From UBA2336 sp036787955 (lineage in GTDB: Bacteria; Bacteroidota; Bacteroidia; Cytophagales; Cyclobacteriaceae), in assembly GCA_036787955.1 (NCBI GenBank), contig DAIQOI010000007.1:62001-126000 (forward strand): a stretch of 64,000 bases of DNA, in the 5' to 3' direction. This document shows, in pieces, positions 55,515-63,959 of the stretch; positions within the stretch are counted from its first letter, which is position 1, and each line of letters opens with the position of its first letter. Made by a program: the position numbers and the translations under genes. The notes beneath the pieces are model-generated. The model worked only from the letters and a program-made list of their open reading frames with translations, searched no databases and was not told the DNA's origin.

Positions 55515-56153
55515 ATGAAAAACGCCCTTTTATTCATAATTTTTGGATTGCCCTTCGCGCTGATGGCCCAGTACGATCCGAAGGCCCTTGAAATCCTCGA
55601 GGCCATGAGCAAAAAATACAAGTCCTACACTTCTTTTGAGGCCAGCATCACTTCCACCCTCACCAATGAAGTGGACGGCACCCGTGAAGAAATGAAAGGA
55701 AAAATTACCGTAAAGGGTGATAAGTTCCGACTGGTTATGGATGACCAAGAAATTATCAATAACGGCACAACCGTCTGGACCTATCTGCCTGCTGCCAAAG
55801 AAGTAAATATTGATAACTACGACCCAAACTCGGACGAGATAAACCCGACTAAAATATACGACCTTTATAAAAAAGGTTTTAAATACCTCTTCCTGGAGGA
55901 GCAAACGGAAAATGGTGTATTATGCGAAGTAGTCGATCTGGTTCCGGAGAAGAAAGATGCCCAATACTTTAAAATAAGGATGAACATCTCCAAAAAGGAC
56001 CGGAACATCATAAGCTGGACGATGTTCGACAAAAGCGGCAACCGCTATAAATATGCCATCACCAAATTCACCCCGAATGTGGCGGTGGCCGATGCCTTTT
56101 TCACGTTCGACCCGAAGAAATATCCCGGTGTGGAAATAATCGATCTGCGCTAA
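55515..56153 (+). CDS. LolA-like outer-membrane lipoprotein carrier protein
   Basis: 212 residues with a signal peptide (cleavage near ALMAQ). The sequence has the LolA fold pattern: an N-terminal helix (ALEILEAMSKKYKSYTSFEASI), strands such as KGDKFRLVMDDQEIINNGTTVWTY, and a final VADAFFTFDPKKYPGVEIIDL. LolA proteins ferry lipoproteins across the periplasm; in Bacteroidota they lack a LolB partner. Position after ftsK is common in this phylum. Confidence 0.85.
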   Translation: MKNALLFIIFGLPFALMAQYDPKALEILEAMSKKYKSYTSFEASITSTLTNEVDGTREEMKGKITVKGDKFRLVMDDQEIINNGTTVWTYLPAAKEVNIDNYDPNSDEINPTKIYDLYKKGFKYLFLEEQTENGVLCEVVDLVPEKKDAQYFKIRMNISKKDRNIISWTMFDKSGNRYKYAITKFTPNVAVADAFFTFDPKKYPGVEIIDLR

Positions 56154-56167
56154 TCCGCATAAACACT

Positions 56168-56983
56168 TTGACTCGCAAACAACTCATCGGGCAGATAAAA
56201 AAGAAACAATCCTATCTGTGTGTTGGTCTGGATACAGATTTGACCAAAATACCGGCACACCTGAAATCAGCCGCTGACCCGGTTTTTGAATTTAACCGGC
56301 AGATTATTGATGCAACACTGCCCTATACGGTGGCCTACAAGCTAAACACGGCTTTTTATGAAGCGCTGGGCACCAGCGGGTGGGAAAGCCTGAAAAAAAC
56401 ATTTGAATACATTCCGGCTGATTGCTTCAAGATAGCCGATGCCAAGCGTGGCGACATCGGCAATACATCGGCCATGTATGCCAAGGCTTTTTTTGAACAC
56501 CTGAAGGCCGATGCCCTTACCATTGCTCCCTATATGGGCGAAGACTCCATAAGGCCGTTTCTGCAATTTGCTGATAAGTGGACTATCCTGCTGGCGCACA
56601 CCTCCAACCCGGGCAGCGCCGACTTTCAGCTACTTGAGTCGAAGGCAACTGACCGCAGGCTGTATGAAGAAGTTATACTGAAGGCCAGGACATGGGCTAC
56701 GCCCGAACAACTGATGTTTGTGGTTGGTGCCACCCGGGCCGATAAATTAAAACACATCCGGTCGCTTGCTCCCGATTATTTCTTCCTGGTGCCGGGCATA
56801 GGAGCGCAGGGAGGCAACCTGGACGAGGTTTCGCGCAACGCACTTACACGCGATTGCGGATTGCTGGTCAATGCCTCGCGTTCCATCATCTATGCATCTT
56901 CCGCAAACGACTTTGCCGAAGCTGCTGCACGCGAAGCACAAAAAGTGCAGCAACAAATGGCCACCTATCTGAAACTAATCTGA
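56168..56983 (+). CDS. pyrF: orotidine 5'-phosphate decarboxylase
   Basis: A 271-residue enzyme that makes UMP from OMP. The substrate motif CVGLDTD and the catalytic block FKIADAKRGDIGNTS are intact; the length places it in the longer OMPDC group of Bacteroidota. The only suitable start is TTG, 14 bases after the LolA-like stop, giving the family-like N-terminus MTRKQLIGQIKKKQSYLCVG. No in-frame ATG occurs before residue 100. Confidence 0.93.
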   Translation: MTRKQLIGQIKKKQSYLCVGLDTDLTKIPAHLKSAADPVFEFNRQIIDATLPYTVAYKLNTAFYEALGTSGWESLKKTFEYIPADCFKIADAKRGDIGNTSAMYAKAFFEHLKADALTIAPYMGEDSIRPFLQFADKWTILLAHTSNPGSADFQLLESKATDRRLYEEVILKARTWATPEQLMFVVGATRADKLKHIRSLAPDYFFLVPGIGAQGGNLDEVSRNALTRDCGLLVNASRSIIYASSANDFAEAAAREAQKVQQQMATYLKLI

Positions 56984-57039
56984 TTTCCTTTTCTGTCCGG
57001 CAACAACTATCTTGGTCTTCCGCCAAGCACTTTGAACAC

Positions 57040-58320
57040 GTGACCGAGTCCTTTCTTCATTATATCTGGCAGCTTCAGTATTTCGATAAAACAGATCTGC
57101 AGACTGTTGATGGCGAACCGCTCCGGATTTTTCATCCCGGCATTCGGAACGCTCACTCCGGGCCTGATTTTTCGGAGGCAAAAATAAAAATAGGCAACCT
57201 CGAATGGCGGGGAAGCGTTGAGTTACATATTCAGTCGTCCGGCTGGCTCACACATCAACACCAGCACGATGCGGCTTATGAGCCTGTTGTTTTGCATGTG
57301 GTGTGGGAACATGACAAGCCCGTGATGCGTACGGACGGATCTTTGTTGCCAACCCTTGAACTGAAAGGGCGGGTTGACGAGACGCTGTGGAACCGCTACA
57401 GGCAACTTTTCACCTCGCCTGAATATATACCCTGTGCTTCGGTACTTCCTACAATCAGCAATGCAGTGTTCGTGTCCATGCAGGAACGCGTGGTAACCGA
57501 ACGCCTGAAGAAAAAAGCCGGGGAATTTATTTCGCTGCTGCAGAATAGCGGTAACGATTGGGACGAGGCCGTGTACCGGCTACTGGGAAAAAATTTCGGT
57601 TTCAAGGTAAATGCCGAATCCTTTTTACAACTAACCACCGTAGTGCCGCTGAAACTGTTGTTAAAACATGCCGACAAGCCTGTGCAGGCCGAGGCATTGC
57701 TGCTGGGTATGGCTGGATTACTGGACGAAACAAAAGCTGAGGATGCCTACGTTGCCACGCTGAAACGCGAATTCTCCCTGCTGGAACATAAATACGGGCT
57801 TGCCAACAGAAAAATGCATGCGGCTCAATGGCGTTTTATGCGCCTTCGACCGGCAAACTTCCCTACCCTGCGCATCGCACAATTTGCGGCACTGATTATC
57901 TCCGTCCGCAACCTTTTGTCGCTAATCATCGAAACACGCGATCTAAAAACCCTCACAGCCAAACTCTCCGTAAAACAATCGCCTTTTTGGTTAAAGCATT
58001 ATCATTTTGGAAAGCCGGCATCAAGTGTGCCTGTTATTGGTGAAGCCAGCATTCACCTGCTGATTATCAACACCGTGGTAACGGTTCTGGCTGCTTATGC
58101 TCGCACCCACGACCAACAGGAACTGATGGACAGGGCTGTGCAGTTCCTGCACGAACTTCCTGCCGAAAAAAATGCCATTATTCAAAGATGGAAGGATGCG
58201 GGCCGGGAAATTCGTACGGCATTCGACAGCCAGTCTCTAATCGAACTTTATCATTCATACTGTGTAAAACGCCGGTGTCTGGGCTGTTACATTGGCGCCT
58301 CGATCATCAAACCGCACTGA
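57040..58320 (+). CDS. DUF2851 family protein
   Basis: A 426-residue cytoplasmic protein of the Bacteroidota-specific DUF2851 family. The start GTG yields the family-typical opening VTESFLHYIWQLQYFD; blocks such as HPGIRNAHSGPDFSEAKI, WRGSVELHI and the C-terminal Cys-rich CVKRRCLGCYIG are characteristic. The function is unknown; early acidic residues (GPDFSEA, WRGSVELH) recall nuclease-like folds, but I cannot confirm that. It lies 56 bases after pyrF. Confidence 0.85.
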   Translation: MTESFLHYIWQLQYFDKTDLQTVDGEPLRIFHPGIRNAHSGPDFSEAKIKIGNLEWRGSVELHIQSSGWLTHQHQHDAAYEPVVLHVVWEHDKPVMRTDGSLLPTLELKGRVDETLWNRYRQLFTSPEYIPCASVLPTISNAVFVSMQERVVTERLKKKAGEFISLLQNSGNDWDEAVYRLLGKNFGFKVNAESFLQLTTVVPLKLLLKHADKPVQAEALLLGMAGLLDETKAEDAYVATLKREFSLLEHKYGLANRKMHAAQWRFMRLRPANFPTLRIAQFAALIISVRNLLSLIIETRDLKTLTAKLSVKQSPFWLKHYHFGKPASSVPVIGEASIHLLIINTVVTVLAAYARTHDQQELMDRAVQFLHELPAEKNAIIQRWKDAGREIRTAFDSQSLIELYHSYCVKRRCLGCYIGASIIKPH

Positions 58321-58324
58321 CGCC

Positions 58325-59572
58325 ATGCTGTGGTACACGCTCCATGGAACCTTGCTTGTTGCCCTGGCCTGGCTGGCGTGGAAAAGACAGGGCAGTGTAC
58401 TGCAAAATGTATTCTGGCCGGCATGGTTCTTTAAAATAATTGCCACCCTGGCTGTTGTCGCTGTGCACCGGCAGCATTATCCGGACAGCGATATGCCGTC
58501 ATTTTTCAACTGGGCTACCGAATTATCAGACAGAGCCATTCATGATTTTCCCGCCTTTTTCAACTTCCTCTTCAGACCTGGTGAAGGGTATTATACCGGT
58601 GAGGCCCGCACAGTCTTTTTTATAAAACTGCTTAGCCTGTTTGCGCTTTTTACCAAAGGAGACATGGTACTGATGTCGCTGTGGCTTTCCATGTTGCCAT
58701 TTTATGCTGCCTGCTTTTTGGTGCGTGCGCTTGTACAATGGAAGCGGTCATTAAAATGGCCGGCAGCAGCGGCTTTCCTGTTTTTTCCTTCTGCGGTTTT
58801 ATGGACATCCGGCATCCTGAAGGAAACGGTTGCCATGGCGTGCATCTTCCTAATCATGGCTGTTTTTCTTCGGCTCTGGTCGGGGAAGCGACTATGCTTA
58901 TGGGAATATATGCTGATCCTGCCTTCGGTATGGATAGCCTGGAAACTCAAGTACTATTATGTGGCCCTGTTGTTACCAGGTATGATGGCCGCGTTCATCA
59001 CGCGTTACATCGGCCAGCGCCTGATGCGCTTCACGGTGTTACGCGAAGTACTTTTTTTCAAAGTAACTTTCCTCATACTGGTATTAATTCCTGGCTTATT
59101 CCATCCCAACCTTCGGCCCGGAAAATTGGTGCAGGTGGTGGCAGAAAGTCATAATCAGTATGTACAACACAAGGATAGAAGGCATTTAACCAACACGGAA
59201 ATCATCGAACCCTCTGTAACCGGTTTATTGCCGCATATCGTGCCGGCTATTATCCATGGATTGTTTGGCCCCTGGCTGCCTGATTTTACTCATTTTTTCT
59301 ATTCGCTTGCTGTTATTGAAAACTGGCTACTTATTGTGATCACGATTCTTTCACTGGCAGGTTTTATTATTCCGACCCATGAAAATCACCGGATATTGTT
59401 CTGGGCTACTTTAATCTATTGTGTTTCGTTGGCGCTTTGGCTGGGTATTGCCGTGCCGGCTGCCGGTACCTTGGTACGTTATAAGGCAGGTTTCATTTCG
59501 TGCTGGCTGCTGCTTGTATTGTCAGGTTTGAAACGGGTTATAGAACGGTTTAAAGCTCTGCCTCGTACTTGA
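58325..59572 (+). CDS. polytopic membrane protein of unknown function
   Basis: 415 residues with about ten hydrophobic segments. The long polar loop after the first two (HYPDSDMPSFFNWATELSDR) and the segment PSAVLWTSGILKETVAMACIFL resemble membrane enzymes that process lipid-linked sugars or capsular polymers, but no family is certain. It starts four bases after the DUF2851 stop. A NeuD-like acyltransferase gene follows, consistent with surface-polysaccharide work. Confidence 0.68.
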   Translation: MLWYTLHGTLLVALAWLAWKRQGSVLQNVFWPAWFFKIIATLAVVAVHRQHYPDSDMPSFFNWATELSDRAIHDFPAFFNFLFRPGEGYYTGEARTVFFIKLLSLFALFTKGDMVLMSLWLSMLPFYAACFLVRALVQWKRSLKWPAAAAFLFFPSAVLWTSGILKETVAMACIFLIMAVFLRLWSGKRLCLWEYMLILPSVWIAWKLKYYYVALLLPGMMAAFITRYIGQRLMRFTVLREVLFFKVTFLILVLIPGLFHPNLRPGKLVQVVAESHNQYVQHKDRRHLTNTEIIEPSVTGLLPHIVPAIIHGLFGPWLPDFTHFFYSLAVIENWLLIVITILSLAGFIIPTHENHRILFWATLIYCVSLALWLGIAVPAAGTLVRYKAGFISCWLLLVLSGLKRVIERFKALPRT

Positions 59573-59598
59573 ACTGAATGCTTTTCAATCTACCTTTG
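59569..59598 (+). promoter_or_regulatory. complete Bacteroidota-type promoter
   Basis: A TTG at 59569-59571, a 19-base spacer and TACCTTTG at 59591-59598 together fit the -33/-7 arrangement of the main Bacteroidota sigma factor. It overlaps the end of the membrane protein gene and serves the acyltransferase gene. Confidence 0.6.
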
Positions 59599-59618
59599 CG
59601 CGTTTAACACCAACTTTT

Positions 59619-60257
59619 ATGGAAAACCCTGTACTGATATTCGGTGCCAACAACATAGGTAGGCTGGCTAAGGATATTTTTGAAAGCAACGACCATGTGG
59701 TGTATGGCTTTCTGGATGATAACAAATCCATGCACGGCACAGAGCTGGATGACGTTGTTGTGCTGGGCAGCACGGACGATGACGGTTTTCTGAAATTAAT
59801 TGGCAAAAAATGCGAAGCCTTTGTGGCCTCCGATGAGACACGTTTGCGAAAAGCCTTGGTTAAAATGCTGCTCGAAAAGCGGAAGGTTCAGCCCGTAAAC
59901 GCTATTCATAAACTGGCGTTGGTTTCACCGCGTGTTACAATAGGCTATGGCAACCTGATTGATCAGGGGGCTGTGTTGTCAGCGGGTGTTCAGCTTGGGC
60001 ATTACGTGGTGGTGCATGCAGGCACCGTGATAGGGCCGGGCACAACAATAGGCGATCATGTACAGATTGGTGCGCGCGCAGTTATTAATGCAGATGTTCA
60101 GATAGGCGAAGGTGCCTTTATTGGTTCGGGTGTGGTGGTGGTGGCTGGGGTAACCATCGGAAAAGATGCACGAGTAGGCGCAGGTTCTGTAGTCATCGGC
60201 AATGTTGCTGAAGGGGAGACAGTGTTTGGTAATCCTGCAAAACCGGTAGGCTCATAA
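59619..60257 (+). CDS. NeuD-like sugar O-acyltransferase
   Basis: 212 residues. An N-terminal Rossmann-like part (PVLIFGANNIGRLAKDI) binds the sugar nucleotide in relatives; residues 105-205 are left-handed beta-helix hexapeptide repeats (e.g. IGPGTTIGDHVQIGARAVI) carrying the acyl-CoA site and the probable catalytic His in VVVHAGTVIG. Members acetylate sialic-acid-like or other amino sugars for surface polysaccharides. A hairpin terminator follows. Confidence 0.85.
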   Translation: MENPVLIFGANNIGRLAKDIFESNDHVVYGFLDDNKSMHGTELDDVVVLGSTDDDGFLKLIGKKCEAFVASDETRLRKALVKMLLEKRKVQPVNAIHKLALVSPRVTIGYGNLIDQGAVLSAGVQLGHYVVVHAGTVIGPGTTIGDHVQIGARAVINADVQIGEGAFIGSGVVVVAGVTIGKDARVGAGSVVIGNVAEGETVFGNPAKPVGS

Positions 60258-60259
60258 AA

Positions 60260-60293
60260 CAATCAAGGTTAGCCAACTGACTAACCTTGATTG
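60260..60293. terminator. hairpin between converging genes
   Basis: CAATCAAGGTTAG and CTAACCTTGATTG (13 perfect pairs) enclose an eight-base loop, directly after the acyltransferase stop and 20 bases from the stop of the converging small Lys/Ala gene. No long T run follows. Confidence 0.75.
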
Positions 60294-60313
60294 TTCATGA
60301 TCGAACTCGATCA

Positions 60314-60382
60314 TTACTTCTTCTTCTTGGCGGCTTTCTTAGCTTTCTTAGCCTTCTTTGCTTTTTTCGCTTTCTTTGCCAT
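60314..60382 (-). CDS. 22-residue Lys/Ala-repeat peptide
   Basis: A tiny reading frame from ATG to TAA encoding MAKKAKKAKK followed by further Lys-Lys-Ala steps and a final run of four Lys: 14 Lys, 7 Ala and one Met, nothing else. It is too short for usual gene finders. The repeated AAK/KAK pattern resembles histone H1-like tails that bind nucleic acid. The composition is not random low-complexity DNA: codons vary (AAG/AAA, GCG/GCA/GCT/GCC) while the peptide is constant, which argues for selection on protein. Confidence 0.6.
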   Translation of the reverse strand: MAKKAKKAKKAKKAKKAAKKKK

Positions 60383-61224
60383 AGCGTTTTACGTTTAAGT
60401 GAAACATAATTTGAATATAAAAGTAGAACATTGATTTTAATTACACAAATTATTCACAAAGTTTTTTGATTTGTGCCATCTACGATTCACTCACTTACCT
60501 TACCGATCTCTGCATGAATTGTTCTGATCGCTTTTATAATTACAATCTTTCATTTACTGTTCAATGTTATTGCAAAGCATTGAAATGCATTTTGTCATTT
60601 CGGGAAAAAGAAAGTGCTTGTTGAGGTGCTGTCGTTTACGTCTTACAGCAGTATGCTTGCGTTTACTGAGAATAAAGTTATTAAGTCAAACAAGGGAAAA
60701 ATTGCTTTCCAGGCACAGATCACAACGAAAGCCTGCACACCTTGCTGGCTGATTAAAGACGAGAAACCAAGTAAAAAATTGAGTTGCTAAATTGAGTTGC
60801 TGAAGCAACGACAGAGTGCATCGTTTCAATGCATGAAGAAAGGCTGTAACAGGTTAATACGACATAAGCCTGAAAGGCTATACCCCTGTCATGCGCAGAT
60901 ACGTGATAGAAAATAGGGAAATGGAAAAGAGTGAATGCGTTGCGGCAGCAAGCTATTGATGCAACAGGAACGCGCTGAACAGAAGATGTACCCGGGCTCG
61001 TCTGCCGGAACTTAACCTTGAAAAAAACAGGGAAAAGAAAAAGCAGGAAATTACCTTAATCTTAATTTTTTAATGTACCCCCGGCAGGCTTGCCTGACGG
61101 AACTTACCTTAGAAGAAGAAGAGAAACCAGAAAATTATCCGCACTTATTAATGTACCCCCGGCAGGCTTGTCTGCCGGAACTTAACCTTGAAAAAAACAG
61201 GGAAAAGAAAAAGCAGGAAATTAC
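60383..61224. other. gene-poor region before the scaffold gap
   Basis: About 840 bases without a convincing gene. AT-rich leader sequence of the Lys/Ala gene occupies the first 100 bases. At 60776-60801 the 13-mer AAATTGAGTTGCT occurs twice in tandem, followed by GAAGCAAC, which can pair with GTTGCT. From about 60985 it passes into repeats related to the 3' end of the nearby tRNA gene. Confidence 0.6.
61001..61224. repeat. imperfect tandem repeats containing the tRNA-Arg 3' end
   Basis: A 54-base stretch (61001-61054) recurs exactly at 61171-61224, a period of 170. The 18-mer TAATGTACCCCCGGCAGG occurs at 61071-61088 and 61149-61166, and again at 61341-61358 as the 3' end of the tRNA-Arg gene. 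After the 18-mer the repeat copies turn into a hairpin (CCGGCAG...CTGCCGG) instead of the tRNA sequence. Confidence 0.85.
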
Positions 61225-61324
61225 NNNNNNNNNNNNNNNNNNNNNNNNNNNNNNNNNNNNNNNNNNNNNNNNNNNNNNNNNNNNNNNNNNNNNNNNNNNN
61301 NNNNNNNNNNNNNNNNNNNNNNNN
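61225..61324. other. scaffold gap (100 N)
   Basis: Exactly 100 unknown bases, the usual placeholder for a gap of unknown length. The bases before it (ending GGAAATTAC) and after it (CTTAATCTTAATTTTTTAAT) are contiguous at 61046-61074, so the gap probably reflects unresolved repeat copies. Confidence 0.95.
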
Positions 61325-61345
61325 CTTAATCTTAATTTTTTAATG

Positions 61346-61417
61346 TACCCCCGGCAGGAATCGAACCTGCACCTAGAGCTCCGGAGGCTCTCGTTATATC
61401 CATTTAACTACAGGGGC
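61346..61417 (-). tRNA. tRNA-Arg (anticodon CCG)
   Basis: On the minus strand a complete cloverleaf can be drawn: acceptor stem GCCCCTG/CGGGGGT (with G-U pairs), D arm around GTTAAATGGATATAAC, anticodon stem AGAGC/GCTCT with loop CTCCGGA (anticodon CCG, reading CGG), and T arm GCAGG-TTCGAAT-CCTGC. The 3' CCA is not encoded. It lies about 20 bases from the scaffold gap. Confidence 0.92.
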
Positions 61418-61506
61418 ATAAAACAGCCCCACTTCGGGGGCTGTCTTCCGTAAAATTAACGCACAAAGGTAGGTATTCTGCTACGCTTTAAAAAGCAATG
61501 GAAACG

Positions 61507-62070
61507 TTAAGCTTTAACCCACGACCAGCAGATGCCTTTCTTAATGCGGTATACATGCATTTCAGACAGGTTGAACTCCTCCGCAATCTCGCGGAAAGTA
61601 TGACCTTCCTTCAGCCTGCGTTTAATCTGCTTTACACGCTCAGCATTAAGCTTCTGGCCATTGTTGGTACGATTGGGCTTGATCTGCTTGGGGTTGGACA
61701 CCAGATGGACCCGCAACTCATCCAGGGTTACCCATTTCAGATTTTTTACATTGTTGTTATCCGGGTTAAAGTCTAGGTGGATAACATACTTGTGCTGCTT
61801 ACTGGGCCGCTTTAAGAAATGTTCGGCCACCAGGCGATGTACCAGGAATGACTGCGATTTGCCCTTGCGCATCAGGTGAACACCGGGGTAATCGCGCAGG
61901 CGCATCAGTGCCAGAAAATAACCTACTGTAGGTTTTTCTGAAAATGATATCACCCGTCCGTGGCTGGTGATAGCATAACGTTGCCCCTCCTTGGATTTGA
62001 AATCAGGCATGACCTTAACTTTCTCTCCGGGCTGGAGCTTAATGGGTTTGATTTTTTTTGTTAGTACCAT
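61507..62070 (-). CDS. NUMOD4/HNH-type protein with C-terminal helix-turn-helix
   Basis: 187 residues. A NUMOD4-like segment (RYAITSHGRVISF) is followed by an HNH-like block (VHRLVAEHFLKRP, then IHLDFNPDNNNVKNLKWVT) typical of phage and intron homing endonucleases, and by a helix-turn-helix (ERVKQIKRRLKEGHTFREIAEEFNLS split by a turn) at the C-terminus. One HNH position is altered: the usual N-H-x-D is I-H-L-D, so nuclease activity is uncertain. It overlaps the AraC regulator stop by ten bases on the same strand, which suggests a resident rather than a free-standing mobile gene. Confidence 0.77.
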   Translation of the reverse strand: MVLTKKIKPIKLQPGEKVKVMPDFKSKEGQRYAITSHGRVISFSEKPTVGYFLALMRLRDYPGVHLMRKGKSQSFLVHRLVAEHFLKRPSKQHKYVIHLDFNPDNNNVKNLKWVTLDELRVHLVSNPKQIKPNRTNNGQKLNAERVKQIKRRLKEGHTFREIAEEFNLSEMHVYRIKKGICWSWVKA

Positions 62071-62924
62071 AGGCTTCTGGTTAGATAGGTTTTAGGTGTT
62101 TGACTGGTTAAACGTTTAAAAATACGATTAAAATTAGAAATATTTTGAAAACCAACAGCATAACAGACGTTTTCAACAGTCATGGACTGCCGCAACAACA
62201 ACTGGCAGGCCTTCCGCACACGTACCTCCTGTAAGAAGGAAACATAGCTCTTTCGGGTATGCTGCCTGAAGTATCGGCAGAAAGCTGCGGGTGTCATATG
62301 AGCTATATCAGCAACCTCCCGTAAGGTAATCTTCCGGTGGTATTCCCGGAAGGTAAACTCCAATACATCATTCATCCGCTTATCCTGACCGCTCATCACA
62401 GGATAATTACCGGACATACCAAGCACGTTAAGACCCGCCTTTCCACTTAGAAAATTCAGCAGTTCAAGAAACAGTATTAATCTTTCTGCCCCTGCAGCGT
62501 GTTGTATCCGTTCCATCTGCATGCCCACCCACCCGCAGTCTTGTTTTTTTACACCAAAACCCTGACGGGCCCGCTGCAGAAAATTATATATGCCGGCCAC
62601 TTCGTTCAGCTTCCAGAATTTCTCTCCCAGATAAGCAGGCGAAAAGTAAATTGAAAAGCTATGCGCTCCCGGTGAATCCTGCCGGTAATACACTTCATCG
62701 TTCCGGAAAACATGGGGCAGGTTGCTGCCCAAAACAAATACATCACCCGGCTCAAACCGGCCGATATAATCTCCGGCTATCAGTAACCCCTCGCCAGCCT
62801 TAATCCACATGATCTGCACTTCTTCATGCCGGTGAAATTTATCATAAAAATGGGCCACCCTGTCTTCCTGGAAACGAAAAGCCTCATCCGTAACATGAGG
62901 AACCTGAAAGGGAAGTACCTTCAT
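62061..62924 (-). CDS. AraC family transcriptional regulator
   Basis: 287 residues: an N-terminal cupin sensor (HRHEEVQIMWIKAGEG, GDVFVLGSNLPHVF) and a C-terminal pair of helix-turn-helix motifs (ITLREVADIAHMTPAAFCRYF and NVCYAVGFQNISNFNRIFK, each under the family pattern). It is divergent from the dihydrodipicolinate synthase-family gene, 126 bases apart, and probably controls it. Confidence 0.9.
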   Translation of the reverse strand: MKVLPFQVPHVTDEAFRFQEDRVAHFYDKFHRHEEVQIMWIKAGEGLLIAGDYIGRFEPGDVFVLGSNLPHVFRNDEVYYRQDSPGAHSFSIYFSPAYLGEKFWKLNEVAGIYNFLQRARQGFGVKKQDCGWVGMQMERIQHAAGAERLILFLELLNFLSGKAGLNVLGMSGNYPVMSGQDKRMNDVLEFTFREYHRKITLREVADIAHMTPAAFCRYFRQHTRKSYVSFLQEVRVRKACQLLLRQSMTVENVCYAVGFQNISNFNRIFKRLTSQTPKTYLTRSLWY

Positions 62925-63050
62925 TTGCAGCTTTTAACTAAAAACACTGTAAAAATCAGACTTTCTGGTTAAAATCGTATAAGAATTGAATAAGAGCAGC
63001 AAATCAGGCTGACCAGCGGTTAATTATCTTGGCCATCAGCTTAAACCCGG

Positions 63051-63959
63051 ATGGACATGAACTGGCAAGGCATTTTTCCTGCACTCACCACCCCGTTTAG
63101 ATCAGACGAGACGCTCGACCTTATGTTGTTTGAAAAACAGGTTATCGCACAAATGAAGGCAGGCGTACATGGCATTATTATCGGGGGCTCGCTGGGCGAA
63201 GCCAGCACCTTAACGCGTGCCGAAAAATTTGAACTTGTACAGCTTGCCCTTAAACTAACGCACAATACAATACCGGTGGTGATGAACATTGCCGAAGGCA
63301 GTACAGCCGAGGCCATCGACCAGGCGCGTCAGGCCGAGCGCCTCCAGGTTAACGGGCTCATGCTCTTACCCCCCATGCGGTATAAGTCGGATGAGCGGGA
63401 AACGCTGCATTTTTTTAAAAGCGTGGCCTCAGCCACCTCTTTACCCATTATGGTGTACAACAATCCGGTGGATTATAAAATTGAGGTTACACCCTCCATG
63501 TTTGAAGAGCTGGCCGGCCACCCGAACATACAGGCTGTTAAGGAATCTACCCGCGACATATCCAATGTTACCCGGATGATCAACCGCTTTGGTGATCGCT
63601 TCAGTATTTTATGCGGGGTGGACACACTGGCCATGGAAGAGCTGCTGATGGGAGCCAGCGGCTGGGTAGCCGGGCTGGTGTGTGCCTTTCCACAGGAAAC
63701 CGTAGCACTCTACAACTTTATCCAAACCGGCCAGCTTCAGCGCGCCCTGAAGCTTTACCGGTGGTTTCTGCCACTGCTGGAGCTGGACATCCACCCAAAA
63801 CTGGTTCAGTATATTAAACTGGCCGCCCAGGAAGCCGGACTGGGCACGGAATATGTACGCTCACCCCGCCTGACCCTTTCCGGCGAAGAACGCGAACGCA
63901 TCCTGAAAATCATCCGTAAGGGCCTTGAAACCCGGCCTTCGGCTGAAGAACTGCGTTAA
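63051..63959 (+). CDS. dihydrodipicolinate synthase family protein (possible hydroxyproline-pathway deaminase)
   Basis: A 302-residue class I aldolase-fold enzyme. The Schiff-base lysine is K164 (AVKESTRD) and the catalytic tyrosine Y136 (MVYNNPVDY); GGSLGEASTL replaces the GTTGE motif of true DapA. In Bacteroidota such genes next to an AraC regulator often encode 1-pyrroline-4-hydroxy-2-carboxylate deaminase of trans-4-hydroxyproline breakdown; this is inferred from context, as the rest of the locus lies beyond the window. A second ATG six bases downstream is an alternative start. Confidence 0.85.
   Translation: MDMNWQGIFPALTTPFRSDETLDLMLFEKQVIAQMKAGVHGIIIGGSLGEASTLTRAEKFELVQLALKLTHNTIPVVMNIAEGSTAEAIDQARQAERLQVNGLMLLPPMRYKSDERETLHFFKSVASATSLPIMVYNNPVDYKIEVTPSMFEELAGHPNIQAVKESTRDISNVTRMINRFGDRFSILCGVDTLAMEELLMGASGWVAGLVCAFPQETVALYNFIQTGQLQRALKLYRWFLPLLELDIHPKLVQYIKLAAQEAGLGTEYVRSPRLTLSGEERERILKIIRKGLETRPSAEELR

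Noticed and set aside
60564..60752. 62-codon plus-strand frame in the gene-poor region
   Set aside because: Arg/Leu/Cys-rich random-looking translation without promoter or homologous pattern.
60991..61224. CRISPR array
   Set aside because: Only two or three irregularly spaced copies with related, not unique, spacers and no cas genes.
61073..61453. 126-codon frame running through the N gap and tRNA
   Set aside because: It translates repeats, unknown bases and the tRNA antisense; not a protein.
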